Shown piece by piece: positions 25,529 through 34,218 of a stretch of 64,000 nt of DNA. A program made the position numbers and the translations under genes. This DNA comes from CAZNYN01 sp964577295. GTDB taxonomy: Bacteria > Synergistota > Synergistia > Synergistales > Synergistaceae. Each line of letters starts with the position of its first letter. Position 1 is the first letter of the stretch. The notes beneath the pieces are model-generated. The model saw only the letters and a program-made list of their open reading frames with translations. It was not told where the DNA came from and did no database searches. Location: NCBI GenBank assembly GCA_964577295.1, contig CAZNYN010000003.1, positions 1-64,000 on the forward strand. The letters are read 5' to 3'.

Positions 25529-25616
25529 TATACAAATGTCCGATACGGTGGTATGATTTTCAGTGTCTGTGTACGTTATCAGCGTATAAATGTACATGGC
25601 AACCCGATATATCGGG
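25529..25616 (+). promoter_or_regulatory. Candidate promoter and leader palindrome of the iron-type ABC operon
   Basis: TATACA (25529-25534), a 17-base spacer and TATGAT (25552-25557) give a plausible promoter. The leader carries a perfect 14-bp palindrome CCCGATATATCGGG (25603-25616), followed by CAATAAA and seven T just before AGGAG. The palindrome could be an operator or, as RNA, a hairpin with a T run acting as an attenuator. It does not match a Fur box I recognise. Confidence 0.45.
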
Positions 25617-25645
25617 CAATAAATTTTTTTAGGAGTGGTCCTGAA

Positions 25646-26650
25646 ATGTTTAAGCATCGTAAGGCTTTGGGAGTTTTGACGGCTCTGACTTTCGTACTCG
25701 TTCTCTGCACAGGCGCAATGGCTGCTACACTTAACGCGTACACAATCATGCCGGAGAAATACGCATCAAAAGTTTTCGCCGAGTTCACAAAGGAAACAGG
25801 AATTAAGGTAAACTTCATCCGCTTCTCTTCGGGAGAAGCCCTTGCAAGACTTGTCGCGGAAAAAGCCAACCCTCAGGTTGACGTTCTCCTTGGCGGCCCC
25901 GCAGACACATACGTCGCAGGCGAGAAGGATAATGTCTTTGCAACATATAAGCCGAAGGATATCAACCTTACGCCCGAGCAGTACAGAGATCCCAAGAACA
26001 ACTGGACAGGCATAGGCCTTATCCCCATGTGCTTCCTCACAAACAGCGACTTCCTCAAGAAGAACAACATGAAAGCCCCAGCGTCATGGGACGACCTTCT
26101 TGTCCCCGCATACAAGAACGGCCTTCAGATGGCGGATGCACGCACTTCGGGAACAGCGACGGAGCGTATCTACAGCCTCGTAGCCATCTACGGAGAGGAC
26201 AAGGCTTTCGACTACCAGAAGAAACTGCACAAGAACGTCCAGCTCTACACAAAGAGCGGTGCGGGCGGCGCGATGCCCATAGCTCAGGGACAGGCGGCAA
26301 GCGGAATTTTCTACCTTGTTGACGCTCTTGAAATTCAGCAGCAGGGCTTCCCTGTCGTAATCAGCTACCCCAAAGAGGGTGTATCTTACGGCGTTGAGGC
26401 AACAGGTATAGTAAACGGAGCCAAGAACCTCGCAGAGGCTAAGAAGTTTGTTGACTGGGCCACAAGCAAGAAATTGGGTCAGTTCTTTGTAGATCAGAAG
26501 ATTAACTACATACCCGTCGTCAAGGGCGTTAAGATTGAGAACCCCGCTCTTGACATGACAAAGGTTAAGCTGCTGAAGGTTTCCACAGAAGACAAGGGCT
26601 CAAAGCGCAAGGGTTATGTTGACCGCTGGGTTAACGAAGTAATCCGCTAA
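25646..26650 (+). CDS. Iron(III)-type ABC transporter, solute-binding protein
   Basis: 334 residues from the ATG at 25646, with AGGAGTGG upstream; the longer frame to 25553 is not supported. A signal peptide (about 1-26, ending CTGAMA) precedes a mature start ATLNAYTIMPEKYASKVFAEF. FbpA/AfuA-family features follow: KETGIKVNFIRFSSGEALARLVAEKANPQVDVLLGGPADTY, in parts, SGTATERIYSLVAIYGEDKAF, and VSYGVEATGIVNGAKNLAEAKKFVDW. Relatives bind Fe3+, but the same family also binds 2-aminoethylphosphonate and other small anions, so iron is the likely but unproven ligand. Permease and ATPase genes follow. Confidence 0.85.
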   Translation: MFKHRKALGVLTALTFVLVLCTGAMAATLNAYTIMPEKYASKVFAEFTKETGIKVNFIRFSSGEALARLVAEKANPQVDVLLGGPADTYVAGEKDNVFATYKPKDINLTPEQYRDPKNNWTGIGLIPMCFLTNSDFLKKNNMKAPASWDDLLVPAYKNGLQMADARTSGTATERIYSLVAIYGEDKAFDYQKKLHKNVQLYTKSGAGGAMPIAQGQAASGIFYLVDALEIQQQGFPVVISYPKEGVSYGVEATGIVNGAKNLAEAKKFVDWATSKKLGQFFVDQKINYIPVVKGVKIENPALDMTKVKLLKVSTEDKGSKRKGYVDRWVNEVIR

Positions 26651-26667
26651 TATAAAAACATTTTGAG

Positions 26668-26700
26668 AAGCTGTCGGCTCTTTTGGGGTCGACAGCTTTT
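26668..26700 (+). terminator. Intra-operon hairpin between binding-protein and permease genes
   Basis: AAGCTGTCG pairs with CGACAGCTT around a 13-base loop, followed by TTTTC. Such partial terminators or mRNA-protecting hairpins commonly lie after the first gene of ABC operons. They would allow more binding protein than membrane subunits. Confidence 0.6.
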
Positions 26701-26723
26701 CGGTAAAGGGGACTGCGACAGAT

Positions 26724-28391
26724 ATGGCATCTTCATCAATGAAGCGCGACCCGGCGCTTATTCCGGTGGTATTGACGCTTTGGCTCGCTTTGGGCGTATT
26801 TATCATCTATCCTTTCATCAAGCTTCTTCTTGCAACGTTTGTAGTCGACGGGAATTTCTCTGCCGCAAACCTGGTTGCCGTATTTTCCAACTCCTATGAC
26901 CGTATGGCTTTTGTCAACAGTATATGGCTTGCGATTGCCGTCGCCGTCATGGGTACATTTTTGGGATTTATATTCGCTTTCGCCGTTACGCGCATAAACC
27001 TTCTCTCACCGATAAGATGGTTTTTGGCCGCCGTGACGGTACTGCCGCTCATATCCCCGCCGTTTACGAGCAGCATAGCCCTCACGCTCTCTCTCGGGCC
27101 AAACGGGATATTGATTAAACTTTTCGGAATCGGTAATTTTAACCTCTACGGCTTCTGGGGGACGTGGATATCAGAATCTCTGACATATTTCCCCGTTGCA
27201 TTTCTCACAATAAGCTCGGTGCTGGCCTGCATAGACCCGAACTTGGAAGATGCGGGACTGAGCCTCGGAGGATCGCCTTTCCGCGTATTCCGCACTGTGA
27301 CTCTCCCCCTCACCCTGCCTGGCATCGCAAACTCCGTTCTGCTGCTCTTTGCATGCTCTCTGGCGGACTTTGCCACACCGCTCGTGCTGGCGGGACACCA
27401 GTTCCCCGTCCTTCCCACTCAGGCATATCTCCAGATTACAGGCCTTTATGACCTCAAGGGAGGAGCCGCTCTCTCGTTCGCCCTGCTCGTACCCGCGCTC
27501 CTTGTATTCGTGCTGCAGCGTTTCTGGCTCAGCAGAAAGAGCTATGTCACGGTAAGCGGCAAATCGGGAGCTCAGACAAGAATAAAAGGCATGGGAAATG
27601 TAGGAGAGGCAGTTATACTCTCAATATGCGCGGCCGTTGTCGCGTTTATCCTCTTCCTCTACGCTCTGATACTGATGGGGGCTTTCACAAAAGTCTGGGG
27701 AATAAACAACACATTTACTATGGAAAATTTTGCCTATGTCTTTGACCATGGGATGAAAGCTATAAAGGATACACTGATAATCGCCTTTATATCTACACCT
27801 ATCGGCGGTCTTCTCGCTGTATCAATCGCATACGTGACACAAAGAAAGAATTTTCCCTGCAACGGGCTTATGGAAGTGGTTTCACTGCTAAACTTCGCGC
27901 TGCCGGGAACGGTTGTCGGCATAGCCTACATCATCGCTTTCAACTCAAGCCCCATTCTGCTTACGGGAACAATGTCCATCCTTGTGGCCGCCTATGTATT
28001 CCGCTACGATTCGGCCGGCATAAGGTCGGTTATAGCGTCCCTGCACCAGATAGACCCTTCTATTGAAGAGGCATCCCTGAGTCTCGGAGCAACATCCATA
28101 GGCACTTTTAAAAATGTCACACTGCCTTTGGTTGTCCCAGCTCTCGTAGCAGGTATGAAGTACCTTTTCATACACTCGATGACGGCTATCAGCGCCACGA
28201 TATTCCTAGTCTCCGTGAGCTGGTCGCTGCTTACCACAAGAATACTTGAGTGTATGACGGAGCTGCAGTTCGGAAACGCTTGCGCATTCTCTGTAGTGCT
28301 CATTATCATGGTATTTATCTTCAACGGCATGCTCACTCTTATCGTAAGAGCGGCAGGCTACAATTACACAGGACAGGGAGGAAACAGATAA
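26724..28391 (+). CDS. Iron(III)-type ABC transporter, fused permease
   Basis: 555 residues with about 12 transmembrane segments. It consists of two homologous permease halves, as in AfuB/FbpB. Each half has the EAA loop that docks on the ATPase: EDAGLSLGGSPFRVFRTVTL in the first and EEASLSLGATSIGTFKNVTL in the second. The ATG at 26724 follows AAAGGGG by 13 bases. The stop overlaps the ATPase start by one base (TAATG). It forms the membrane channel for the binding protein encoded upstream. Confidence 0.9.
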   Translation: MASSSMKRDPALIPVVLTLWLALGVFIIYPFIKLLLATFVVDGNFSAANLVAVFSNSYDRMAFVNSIWLAIAVAVMGTFLGFIFAFAVTRINLLSPIRWFLAAVTVLPLISPPFTSSIALTLSLGPNGILIKLFGIGNFNLYGFWGTWISESLTYFPVAFLTISSVLACIDPNLEDAGLSLGGSPFRVFRTVTLPLTLPGIANSVLLLFACSLADFATPLVLAGHQFPVLPTQAYLQITGLYDLKGGAALSFALLVPALLVFVLQRFWLSRKSYVTVSGKSGAQTRIKGMGNVGEAVILSICAAVVAFILFLYALILMGAFTKVWGINNTFTMENFAYVFDHGMKAIKDTLIIAFISTPIGGLLAVSIAYVTQRKNFPCNGLMEVVSLLNFALPGTVVGIAYIIAFNSSPILLTGTMSILVAAYVFRYDSAGIRSVIASLHQIDPSIEEASLSLGATSIGTFKNVTLPLVVPALVAGMKYLFIHSMTAISATIFLVSVSWSLLTTRILECMTELQFGNACAFSVVLIIMVFIFNGMLTLIVRAAGYNYTGQGGNR

Positions 28392-29482
28392 TGTCTGTTG
28401 AACTATACCTTCAGAATATAACAAAGACCTTTATAAAAGACGGAGTAAAATTTGACGCGGTAGAACATGTCGATCTGAGAGTCCAAGGAGGAGAGCTTGT
28501 TACATTCCTCGGCCCTTCGGGATGCGGAAAGACAACCACACTGCGAATGGTCGCGGGCTTCGAGACTCCGACTTCGGGCAAAATTTTTATCGACGGTCAA
28601 GACGTTACAAATGTAATGGTAAATAAGAGGGAAATCGGTTTTGTATTTCAGAACTACGCCCTCTTCCCCCACATGACAATAGGAGACAATGTCGCATACG
28701 GTCTCAAAATGCGTTCGGAATCGGCATCGGACATCACGCGCAAAGTGGGAGAGGCTCTTGAGCTGGTAGGACTTAACGGCACTGAAAAACGACTTCCCAA
28801 CCAGCTCTCGGGCGGAGAACAGCAGAGAGTCGCACTGGCGAGAGTCCTCGTAATGAGACCGAAAGTGCTTCTCATGGACGAACCTCTTTCAAACCTCGAT
28901 GCGAAGCTGCGCATACACATGAGAACAGAGATACGCAAGATTCAAAAACAGCTCGACATCACATGCCTATATGTAACACACGACCAGAAAGAAGCTCTCA
29001 CGATGGCAGACCGTATTATGGTAATGCATAAGGGCAAAGTCGAGCAGATAGGCTCCCCCTTCTCCATATACACGCACCCGAGAACCCTCTTTGTCGCGGA
29101 CTTCATAGGACAGGCGAATGTGCTTGCGGGAACACTTGAGGCAAAAGAATCCGACGAAAAGGGCACCATAAAAATAGGAGACAGAAGAATCCCCGCAAAA
29201 CTCTTTGCCGACGAGAAATACAGCTTAGACGGCAGAGTCTCTCTCATACTGCGCCCAGAAGCCGTTACACTGTCGGCAGGGGCTGAAGGCGTACTCGCAG
29301 GCACTGTGACAAGCGCAATATTCAGCGGAGACAGAATGGAATACATGGTTAAGATCGAAGGAGGACAGGAAGTTTCCGTCATGGAGAATTTCTTCCCCGG
29401 CTCGGTCATATTCGACGTATCCGACAAAGTTCAGATGACCTTCGATCCAAACCTCACAATCGCCCTTCCCGGCGAAAAATAA
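28391..29482 (+). CDS. Iron(III)-type ABC transporter, ATPase
   Basis: 363 residues from the ATG at 28391; GGGAGG lies nine bases upstream. The Walker A motif is GPSGCGKTTT (41-50). The Q-loop is VFQNYALFPHMT, the signature LSGGEQQRVALAR, Walker B VLLMDEPLSNLDAK, and the switch histidine is in YVTHDQKEALTMAD. A C-terminal TOBE-like region of about 120 residues (from ANVLAGTLEA, with LILRPEAVTLSAG) is typical of FbpC/PotA ATPases. It is the last gene before a strong bidirectional terminator. Confidence 0.92.
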   Translation: MSVELYLQNITKTFIKDGVKFDAVEHVDLRVQGGELVTFLGPSGCGKTTTLRMVAGFETPTSGKIFIDGQDVTNVMVNKREIGFVFQNYALFPHMTIGDNVAYGLKMRSESASDITRKVGEALELVGLNGTEKRLPNQLSGGEQQRVALARVLVMRPKVLLMDEPLSNLDAKLRIHMRTEIRKIQKQLDITCLYVTHDQKEALTMADRIMVMHKGKVEQIGSPFSIYTHPRTLFVADFIGQANVLAGTLEAKESDEKGTIKIGDRRIPAKLFADEKYSLDGRVSLILRPEAVTLSAGAEGVLAGTVTSAIFSGDRMEYMVKIEGGQEVSVMENFFPGSVIFDVSDKVQMTFDPNLTIALPGEK

Positions 29483-29498
29483 AATCAAAACCCCGAAT

Positions 29499-29543
29499 AA
29501 AAAAGTCCCCGCGCCATGATCTCATCGGCGCGGGGACTTTTTT
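29499..29543. terminator. Bidirectional terminator between two ABC operons
   Basis: A 17-bp perfect stem, AAAAAAGTCCCCGCGCC with its complement, around an 11-base loop and flanked by A and T runs. It lies between the convergent iron-type operon (ends 29482) and sugar-type operon (ends 29561). Confidence 0.95.
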
Positions 29544-29560
29544 ATTCAAGCGCTGCACTG

Positions 29561-30520
29561 CTATGAAGCGTTTTTCCGTTTCTTTGACGCAACGGCATAG
29601 AACGACACGGCAGTCAAAAGCACAAGTCCGTCGACAAATCTTGTCCAGAATCCCGACCAACCGGAACTTACTATGCCCGCTTCGATTATACCCATTATGA
29701 CGGAACCGATAAGAGTTCCCCATATCGTGCCTGTTCCTCCGTATACAGAGGTTCCCCCTATGAATACCGACGCAAATACCATCAGCAGATAGCCGTCTCC
29801 CTGTGTGGGCCACCAATTAGCCATTTCGGAAGTGGCAAGCACGCCTGCGAAAGCGGCGGCAAAACCGAGATATGCAAAAACAGCTATTCGGGAACGGTTT
29901 ACCGGAAGCCCCATCATACGCGCGACATCCCTGCTGTCTCCTATGAAGCGCAGGCTGTCTCCCCACGATGTCCTGTGGTATATGAGGGCTGTGACTGCGG
30001 CAAATACCAGAGCCCATACGGACTGAAGCGGTATAAGACCGAGACGTCCCGTAAAGAGGGCGGCAGAGGATGAATCTCTGAGAAAAGCCAAAGAGAGAGC
30101 TGTTCCACCCGAAAGCAGCATAACACAGCCCCTCCATAGAAAGTCAAAACCTATCGTAGCGACAATGGCAGGCACTCCCGTCGACACTATTACTATCCCG
30201 TTCAGTACACCGATGAGTGTTCCCGCCGCTATTCCTGCCGCTAGGCCCGCTGCGAATGACCCGGTATGTCCGCTGACATAAGCGAAGACAAAGCCGGACA
30301 TTGCCATATTTGACGCAAAAGAAAGGTCCATCTCGCCCGTTATAACCACCATAGTCATACCTATAGCCACTATTGTTATAAACGGAACGGTAGACATGAA
30401 GGACAAATATATATCGGGAGAGAGAAACGCCTCCGGTGCCAAAAAGACAAAGAATGACCAAAGGCAGAAAAGCACAGATGTTATCAAAAGCTGATTTTTA
30501 TTTTTCGAAATAAAATTCAC
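29561..30520 (-). CDS. Ribose/fructose-type ABC transporter permease
   Basis: 319 residues, about 9-10 transmembrane helices, RbsC/FrcC-like. Features: MVVITGEMDLSFASNMAMSG early in the chain, the region NGIVIVSTGVPAIVATIGFDF, and GGTSVYGGTGTIWGTLIGSV near the end, the family's conserved GG-GTGT-WG segment. The start is GTG at 30520, forming a GTGA overlap with the ATPase stop and with GGGAGG seven bases upstream. The substrate is probably a pentose, hexose or polyol but cannot be specified. Confidence 0.88.
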   Translation of the reverse strand: MNFISKNKNQLLITSVLFCLWSFFVFLAPEAFLSPDIYLSFMSTVPFITIVAIGMTMVVITGEMDLSFASNMAMSGFVFAYVSGHTGSFAAGLAAGIAAGTLIGVLNGIVIVSTGVPAIVATIGFDFLWRGCVMLLSGGTALSLAFLRDSSSAALFTGRLGLIPLQSVWALVFAAVTALIYHRTSWGDSLRFIGDSRDVARMMGLPVNRSRIAVFAYLGFAAAFAGVLATSEMANWWPTQGDGYLLMVFASVFIGGTSVYGGTGTIWGTLIGSVIMGIIEAGIVSSGWSGFWTRFVDGLVLLTAVSFYAVASKKRKNAS

Positions 30521-31260
30521 AGGCTGGCCTCCCTCAGTCTGCCGAACAGGGATTCAAGAGTAAGCTCTTCCCTGCTCCAGTCACCGAATACTTTGCCATG
30601 CGACATAATGACAAACCTGTCCGCAAGATCCCAGGCATGGTCAATGCTGTGAGTGATTATTATCGCAGAACGGCCTTCCGCTTTTACGCTCCGCACAAAA
30701 GCCAGCACCTTCTCAACCTCATTGACGGCGAGTGCTGTCGTTGGCTCATCAAGTATTACTACTTTTGCGTGAAAGTACATTGCCCTCCCTATAGCGAGTC
30801 CCTGTCTCTCCCCGCCTGAAAGGCTCAGAGCCGGAGTGTCGGGAGATATCCCCGCACCGGATAGTCCTAAATTCTCTATTATGCTTTTTGATATGCTTCT
30901 TTCCCGTTCCGAATCTATAAGACCGAATCTGTTCTTTAGATGCCTTCCGACAAACAAATTTCGCCAAAGTGGCTGAGAGTCGCCCAAGGCTTTATCCTGG
31001 TAAACAGTTTCAATACCGACCTTCCTTGCCAATGCAACGCTGAATCTGCCTTCGCTTACGATTTTTCCGTCAATTGCATAAGTGCCCGAATCGGGAGAGT
31101 AAAGCCCCGACATAATTTTTATCAGTGTGGATTTGCCCGCCCCGTTGTCGCCCAGGAGCGCCACTATCTCCGCGCCCTTCAGGCAGAAATCCGCACCGTT
31201 GAGGGCGCGGACACTGCCGAAAGATTTGCGGATGCCGCGCATTTCAAGAATGAGAGACAT
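30517..31260 (-). CDS. Sugar-type ABC transporter ATPase, single domain
   Basis: 247 residues with one nucleotide-binding domain. Walker A is GDNGAGKS (37-44), signature LSLSGGERQGLAIGRAM, Walker B VVILDEPTTAL and the switch His in ITHSIDHAWDLAD. RbsA-type ATPases carry two tandem domains; this is the short FrcA-like form that works as a homodimer. It lies 14 bases after the binding-protein stop; the ribosome-binding site is weak (AAGAGCG), which suggests coupling. Confidence 0.88.
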   Translation of the reverse strand: MSLILEMRGIRKSFGSVRALNGADFCLKGAEIVALLGDNGAGKSTLIKIMSGLYSPDSGTYAIDGKIVSEGRFSVALARKVGIETVYQDKALGDSQPLWRNLFVGRHLKNRFGLIDSERERSISKSIIENLGLSGAGISPDTPALSLSGGERQGLAIGRAMYFHAKVVILDEPTTALAVNEVEKVLAFVRSVKAEGRSAIIITHSIDHAWDLADRFVIMSHGKVFGDWSREELTLESLFGRLREASL

Positions 31261-31274
31261 CGAACGCTCTTGTA

Positions 31275-32243
31275 CTAGCGGATTGCTTTGTTGGCAAGAG
31301 GAGCAACCTTATCAATGTTCTGCTTTGTGACAAAACCGCCCGCCGTATCGACATATATGCCGCCGAAGTTTCCGCGCTTGTTGAGAACTATCTGAGTTAC
31401 GGCGAGGTATCCCATCATGTAAGGCTGTCCTTCGGAAACAAGCCCCACATAGCCGCTCTTGATAGCTTCCGCCGTTGCCGGGGATAGGCTGAAACCTGCT
31501 ATGCCGAAAGCGCCGGGCTTAATGTTTGCGCCTCTTAAGGCATTGCCGGCCTGGGCCGTGAGTGCTCCGTGGTCAATGACAACGAGTTTGCAATCCTTGT
31601 GCGATGTCAGATATCCGGTGAGAATAGGAGCTCCGAGAGTGGATTCTTTGTTTGCCTCGGGGGATATTTCAAGATAATCTGCTTTAAGGCCTGCCTTGCC
31701 GAATACGTCCAATATAGCCTTAGCTCTGAGGCCGCGTCCCGGAATGCTCTTCAGCCCCCATACGAGAACTTTGTCTCCCTTTTTGAGGTTAAAATGCGAG
31801 AGGCACTTCTCCGCCATCATTTTCCCCTGTCCGTAATTGTCGACACCTATGTAGGAATAGCCCTTGGACTGGAATTTTTCAAACGTCTTGGGAAGCGGTG
31901 TATCGACACAGGCAACCATTATGCCGGACGCGAAAGCTTTCTCTATGAGAGGGCCGTAGGCATTGTCACCGGGAGCTCCGATTACGACCATTCCGTCCGG
32001 CTTTGAGGCAAGTCCCTGTTTAAACTGAGTTATCATCTTTTCGGCATTCCAGTCGGAGTAGACAAATTTAATTTCAACTCCGAGATCCTTTGCCGCGGTC
32101 GCTGCTCCGTTCTGGAGCACTGTGCTGTATGTCTCGCCCGGGCTTCCGCCGGCATCAAACCAAATCTTTAATTTTTCTCCCGCGGAGGCGCTCCCCGCAA
32201 GCAGAGCAACAAGCATAACAGCAGCCATAAAACGTCTTAACAT
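31275..32243 (-). CDS. Ribose/fructose-type solute-binding protein
   Basis: 322 residues from the ATG at 32243 (AAGGAG nine bases upstream); the frame to 32282 is not supported. The signal peptide ends LLAGSASA. The periplasmic-binding-protein type 1 fold is seen in KLKIWFDAGGSPGETYSTVLQNGA, then KPDGMVVIGAPGDNAYGPLIEKA, GYSYIGVDNYGQGKMMAEK and a hinge region near TAEAIKSGYVGLVSEGQPYMMGY. It is the first gene of the minus-strand sugar transporter operon. Confidence 0.88.
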   Translation of the reverse strand: MLRRFMAAVMLVALLAGSASAGEKLKIWFDAGGSPGETYSTVLQNGAATAAKDLGVEIKFVYSDWNAEKMITQFKQGLASKPDGMVVIGAPGDNAYGPLIEKAFASGIMVACVDTPLPKTFEKFQSKGYSYIGVDNYGQGKMMAEKCLSHFNLKKGDKVLVWGLKSIPGRGLRAKAILDVFGKAGLKADYLEISPEANKESTLGAPILTGYLTSHKDCKLVVIDHGALTAQAGNALRGANIKPGAFGIAGFSLSPATAEAIKSGYVGLVSEGQPYMMGYLAVTQIVLNKRGNFGGIYVDTAGGFVTKQNIDKVAPLANKAIR

Positions 32244-32700
32244 TACAAAACACTCCTTTTTATTATTTAGGAAACACAGCAAACTTCAGTGAGGCGCGAA
32301 TACCTTTCGCAGTTCAAAGACAGCACGGCGCAGAACGGCAGCACAAAAGACGCGGCCTACATTTTGGCACAGATACAGAAAATATCTTTGCTCTAAAAAT
32401 TGCGCAATGTGTAAGAAAAACTGTTAATTGCAGAGAATAAGGGCGGAGTTATTCCTAAAAGGACAGAAAATTAACTGGAAGGAAGCGCTCTGTGCTCACC
32501 ATCTGCAAAGAAATGTATTCCATACATTATGTATATGCCTCACAAATGAGCGAACATAGCACTGCCTCCTTTCTTTGGGACTTACAATTTGGAGATTATA
32601 CATCCACACGCATATATGCGCAACAGCATAATAAAAAACATCTCAGAGACAATATCCTGTATTTTACACTGTCTCTGAGGCATTATGACCAAAGATAAGA
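32244..32700. other. Non-coding spacer with a long inverted repeat
   Basis: About 460 bases without a credible gene. It must hold the promoter of the sugar operon (minus strand), but I could not place one convincingly. Two features stand out: TTGCGCAA at about 32399-32406, and a perfect 10-bp inverted repeat CTCAGAGACA/TGTCTCTGAG at 32642-32679 with an 18-base spacer. The repeat has no T run and is separate from the rocD terminator next to it. Confidence 0.5.
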
Positions 32701-32725
32701 ACAGCCGCCCTTTTTGGGCGGCTGT
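32701..32725 (-). terminator. rocD terminator
   Basis: ACAGCCGCCC and GGGCGGCTGT form a 10-bp stem around five A (minus strand), followed by TCTTATCTTT. It lies 21 bases after the rocD stop. Confidence 0.85.
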
Positions 32726-32745
32726 AATTTTATTCTGTTATGTTC

Positions 32746-33939
32746 TTACTTCGCGAACGCCTTTCTGATCTTTTCCACTGCGTCGTCTATCTGTTCGTAT
32801 GTGATGACAATGGGAGGAGCGAAGCGGATTGTGCGCTCATGTGTCTCTTTTGCAAGAACGCCTGCCGCGATGCACTTCTTGACATAGGCTGCCGCCGGGA
32901 CTTTGAACTCTACTCCGATGAGGAGGCCCTTGCCGCGGACTTCGATGATTTCATCGCAGTCGATTTCGCGGAGCTTCTTCATGAAGTATTCGCCCTTTTC
33001 TTCGGCGAGCTTAGGGTAGTTGTCTCTGACGAGAATCTCCATAGCCTTTACTGCGACTGCGCATCCGAGGGGGTTGCCTCCGAATGTTGAGCCGTGTGTA
33101 CCGGGTGTAAAGACTCCGAGTATGTCTTTGTTGGCAGCTATCGCGGAGACAGGCATGATTCCGCCGCCGAGAGCCTTGCCCATTACAAAGATGTCGGGCT
33201 CGACATTTTCAAAGTTGCAGGCGAACATTCTTCCCGTGCGCGCAAAGCCTGTCTGGACTTCGTCTGCGATGAAGAGAATGTTGTGCTTTGTGCATATTTC
33301 GCGAACCTTTGTGAGGTAGCCTTCGGGAGGAACTATTATTCCGGCTTCGCCCTGAATGGGTTCTGCGAGGAATGCGACTGTGTTGGGTGTTATAGCGGCT
33401 TCAAGCGCTTCCGCATTGCCGTATTCGATAATTTTAAAGCCGGGGCAGTAGGGGCCGTAGTTGATTCTGGCATCCGGGTCTGTGGAGAAGCTGATTATGG
33501 CTATTGTACGGCCGTGGAAGTTGTTCTCGCAGACGATTATTTCCTGCTTGCCGTTCTCGACGCCCTTTACTTCGGCACCCCAGCGGCGTGCTGTCTTCAG
33601 TGCGGTTTCGACTGCTTCGGCACCTGTGTTCATGGGGAGAACCATTTCTTTGCCTGTAAGTTTGCAGAGACTCTCATAGAAATCACAGAGCACTGCGTTG
33701 TGGAATGCGCGCGAAGTAAGAGTTACTTTGTCGAGCTGTTCTTTTGCCGCAGCTACAATCTCAGGGTGCAGGTGTCCGAAATTGTGGGCAGAGTATGCGG
33801 AAAGCATGTCATAGTATTCGCGTCCCTCGGGATCTTTTACTACAACTCCGTCCGCTTCGACTATTACAACGTCTTTTGGGTGATAGTTATGTGCGCCGAG
33901 TTCGTTGGTCTTGTCGATGATTTGCTCTGTTGAAAGCAT
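32746..33939 (-). CDS. rocD: Ornithine-oxoacid aminotransferase
   Basis: 397 residues. PLP enzyme converting ornithine and 2-oxoglutarate to glutamate semialdehyde and glutamate. Class III aminotransferase marks: SAYSAHNFGHLHPEI, MNTGAEAVETALKTARRWG, NNFHGRTIAIISFSTD, the EPIQGEAGIIVPP block, FIADEVQTGFARTGR, and the Schiff-base lysine K255 in VMGKALGGG. The overall match is closest to RocD among class III enzymes. The product (or pyrroline-5-carboxylate) would be a substrate for ProC-like enzymes, two of which are in the window. Confidence 0.9.
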   Translation of the reverse strand: MLSTEQIIDKTNELGAHNYHPKDVVIVEADGVVVKDPEGREYYDMLSAYSAHNFGHLHPEIVAAAKEQLDKVTLTSRAFHNAVLCDFYESLCKLTGKEMVLPMNTGAEAVETALKTARRWGAEVKGVENGKQEIIVCENNFHGRTIAIISFSTDPDARINYGPYCPGFKIIEYGNAEALEAAITPNTVAFLAEPIQGEAGIIVPPEGYLTKVREICTKHNILFIADEVQTGFARTGRMFACNFENVEPDIFVMGKALGGGIMPVSAIAANKDILGVFTPGTHGSTFGGNPLGCAVAVKAMEILVRDNYPKLAEEKGEYFMKKLREIDCDEIIEVRGKGLLIGVEFKVPAAAYVKKCIAAGVLAKETHERTIRFAPPIVITYEQIDDAVEKIRKAFAK

Positions 33940-34153
33940 GAAATCCTCTCCTTATTTTGTTTTAATAATGAACTTTAGAATCACATCTGTTCATTTATGG
34001 TTTCTTTATAGGGATAGTCTACCATGATTCTTTCAAGTTGAAAATAGCTTCAGCAAAGATTTTACGTATTTTTTCGAAAAATTATTTTTCTCTCTTTTCT
34101 GCTTATAAAAGCAAACCATAAAAGTATACAAGTTTATTTTTGCAAGACATAAA

Positions 34154-34200
34154 AAATCTCCCTCCGCCGTATTTGCGAAAGCCAGGGCGGAGGGAGATTT
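34154..34200 (-). terminator. ilvE terminator
   Basis: AAATCTCCCTCCGCC (34154-34168) pairs with GGCGGAGGGAGATTT (34186-34200), a 15-bp perfect stem; on the minus strand it runs into TTTTTTATG. It lies 19 bases after the ilvE stop and ahead of the rocD leader. Confidence 0.93.
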
Positions 34201-34218
34201 GTATTTTAAAACTCGCTG

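Noticed and set aside
33094..33933. 279-codon plus-strand open frame opposite rocD
   Set aside because: Cysteine- and valine-rich shadow of a clearly functional aminotransferase gene.
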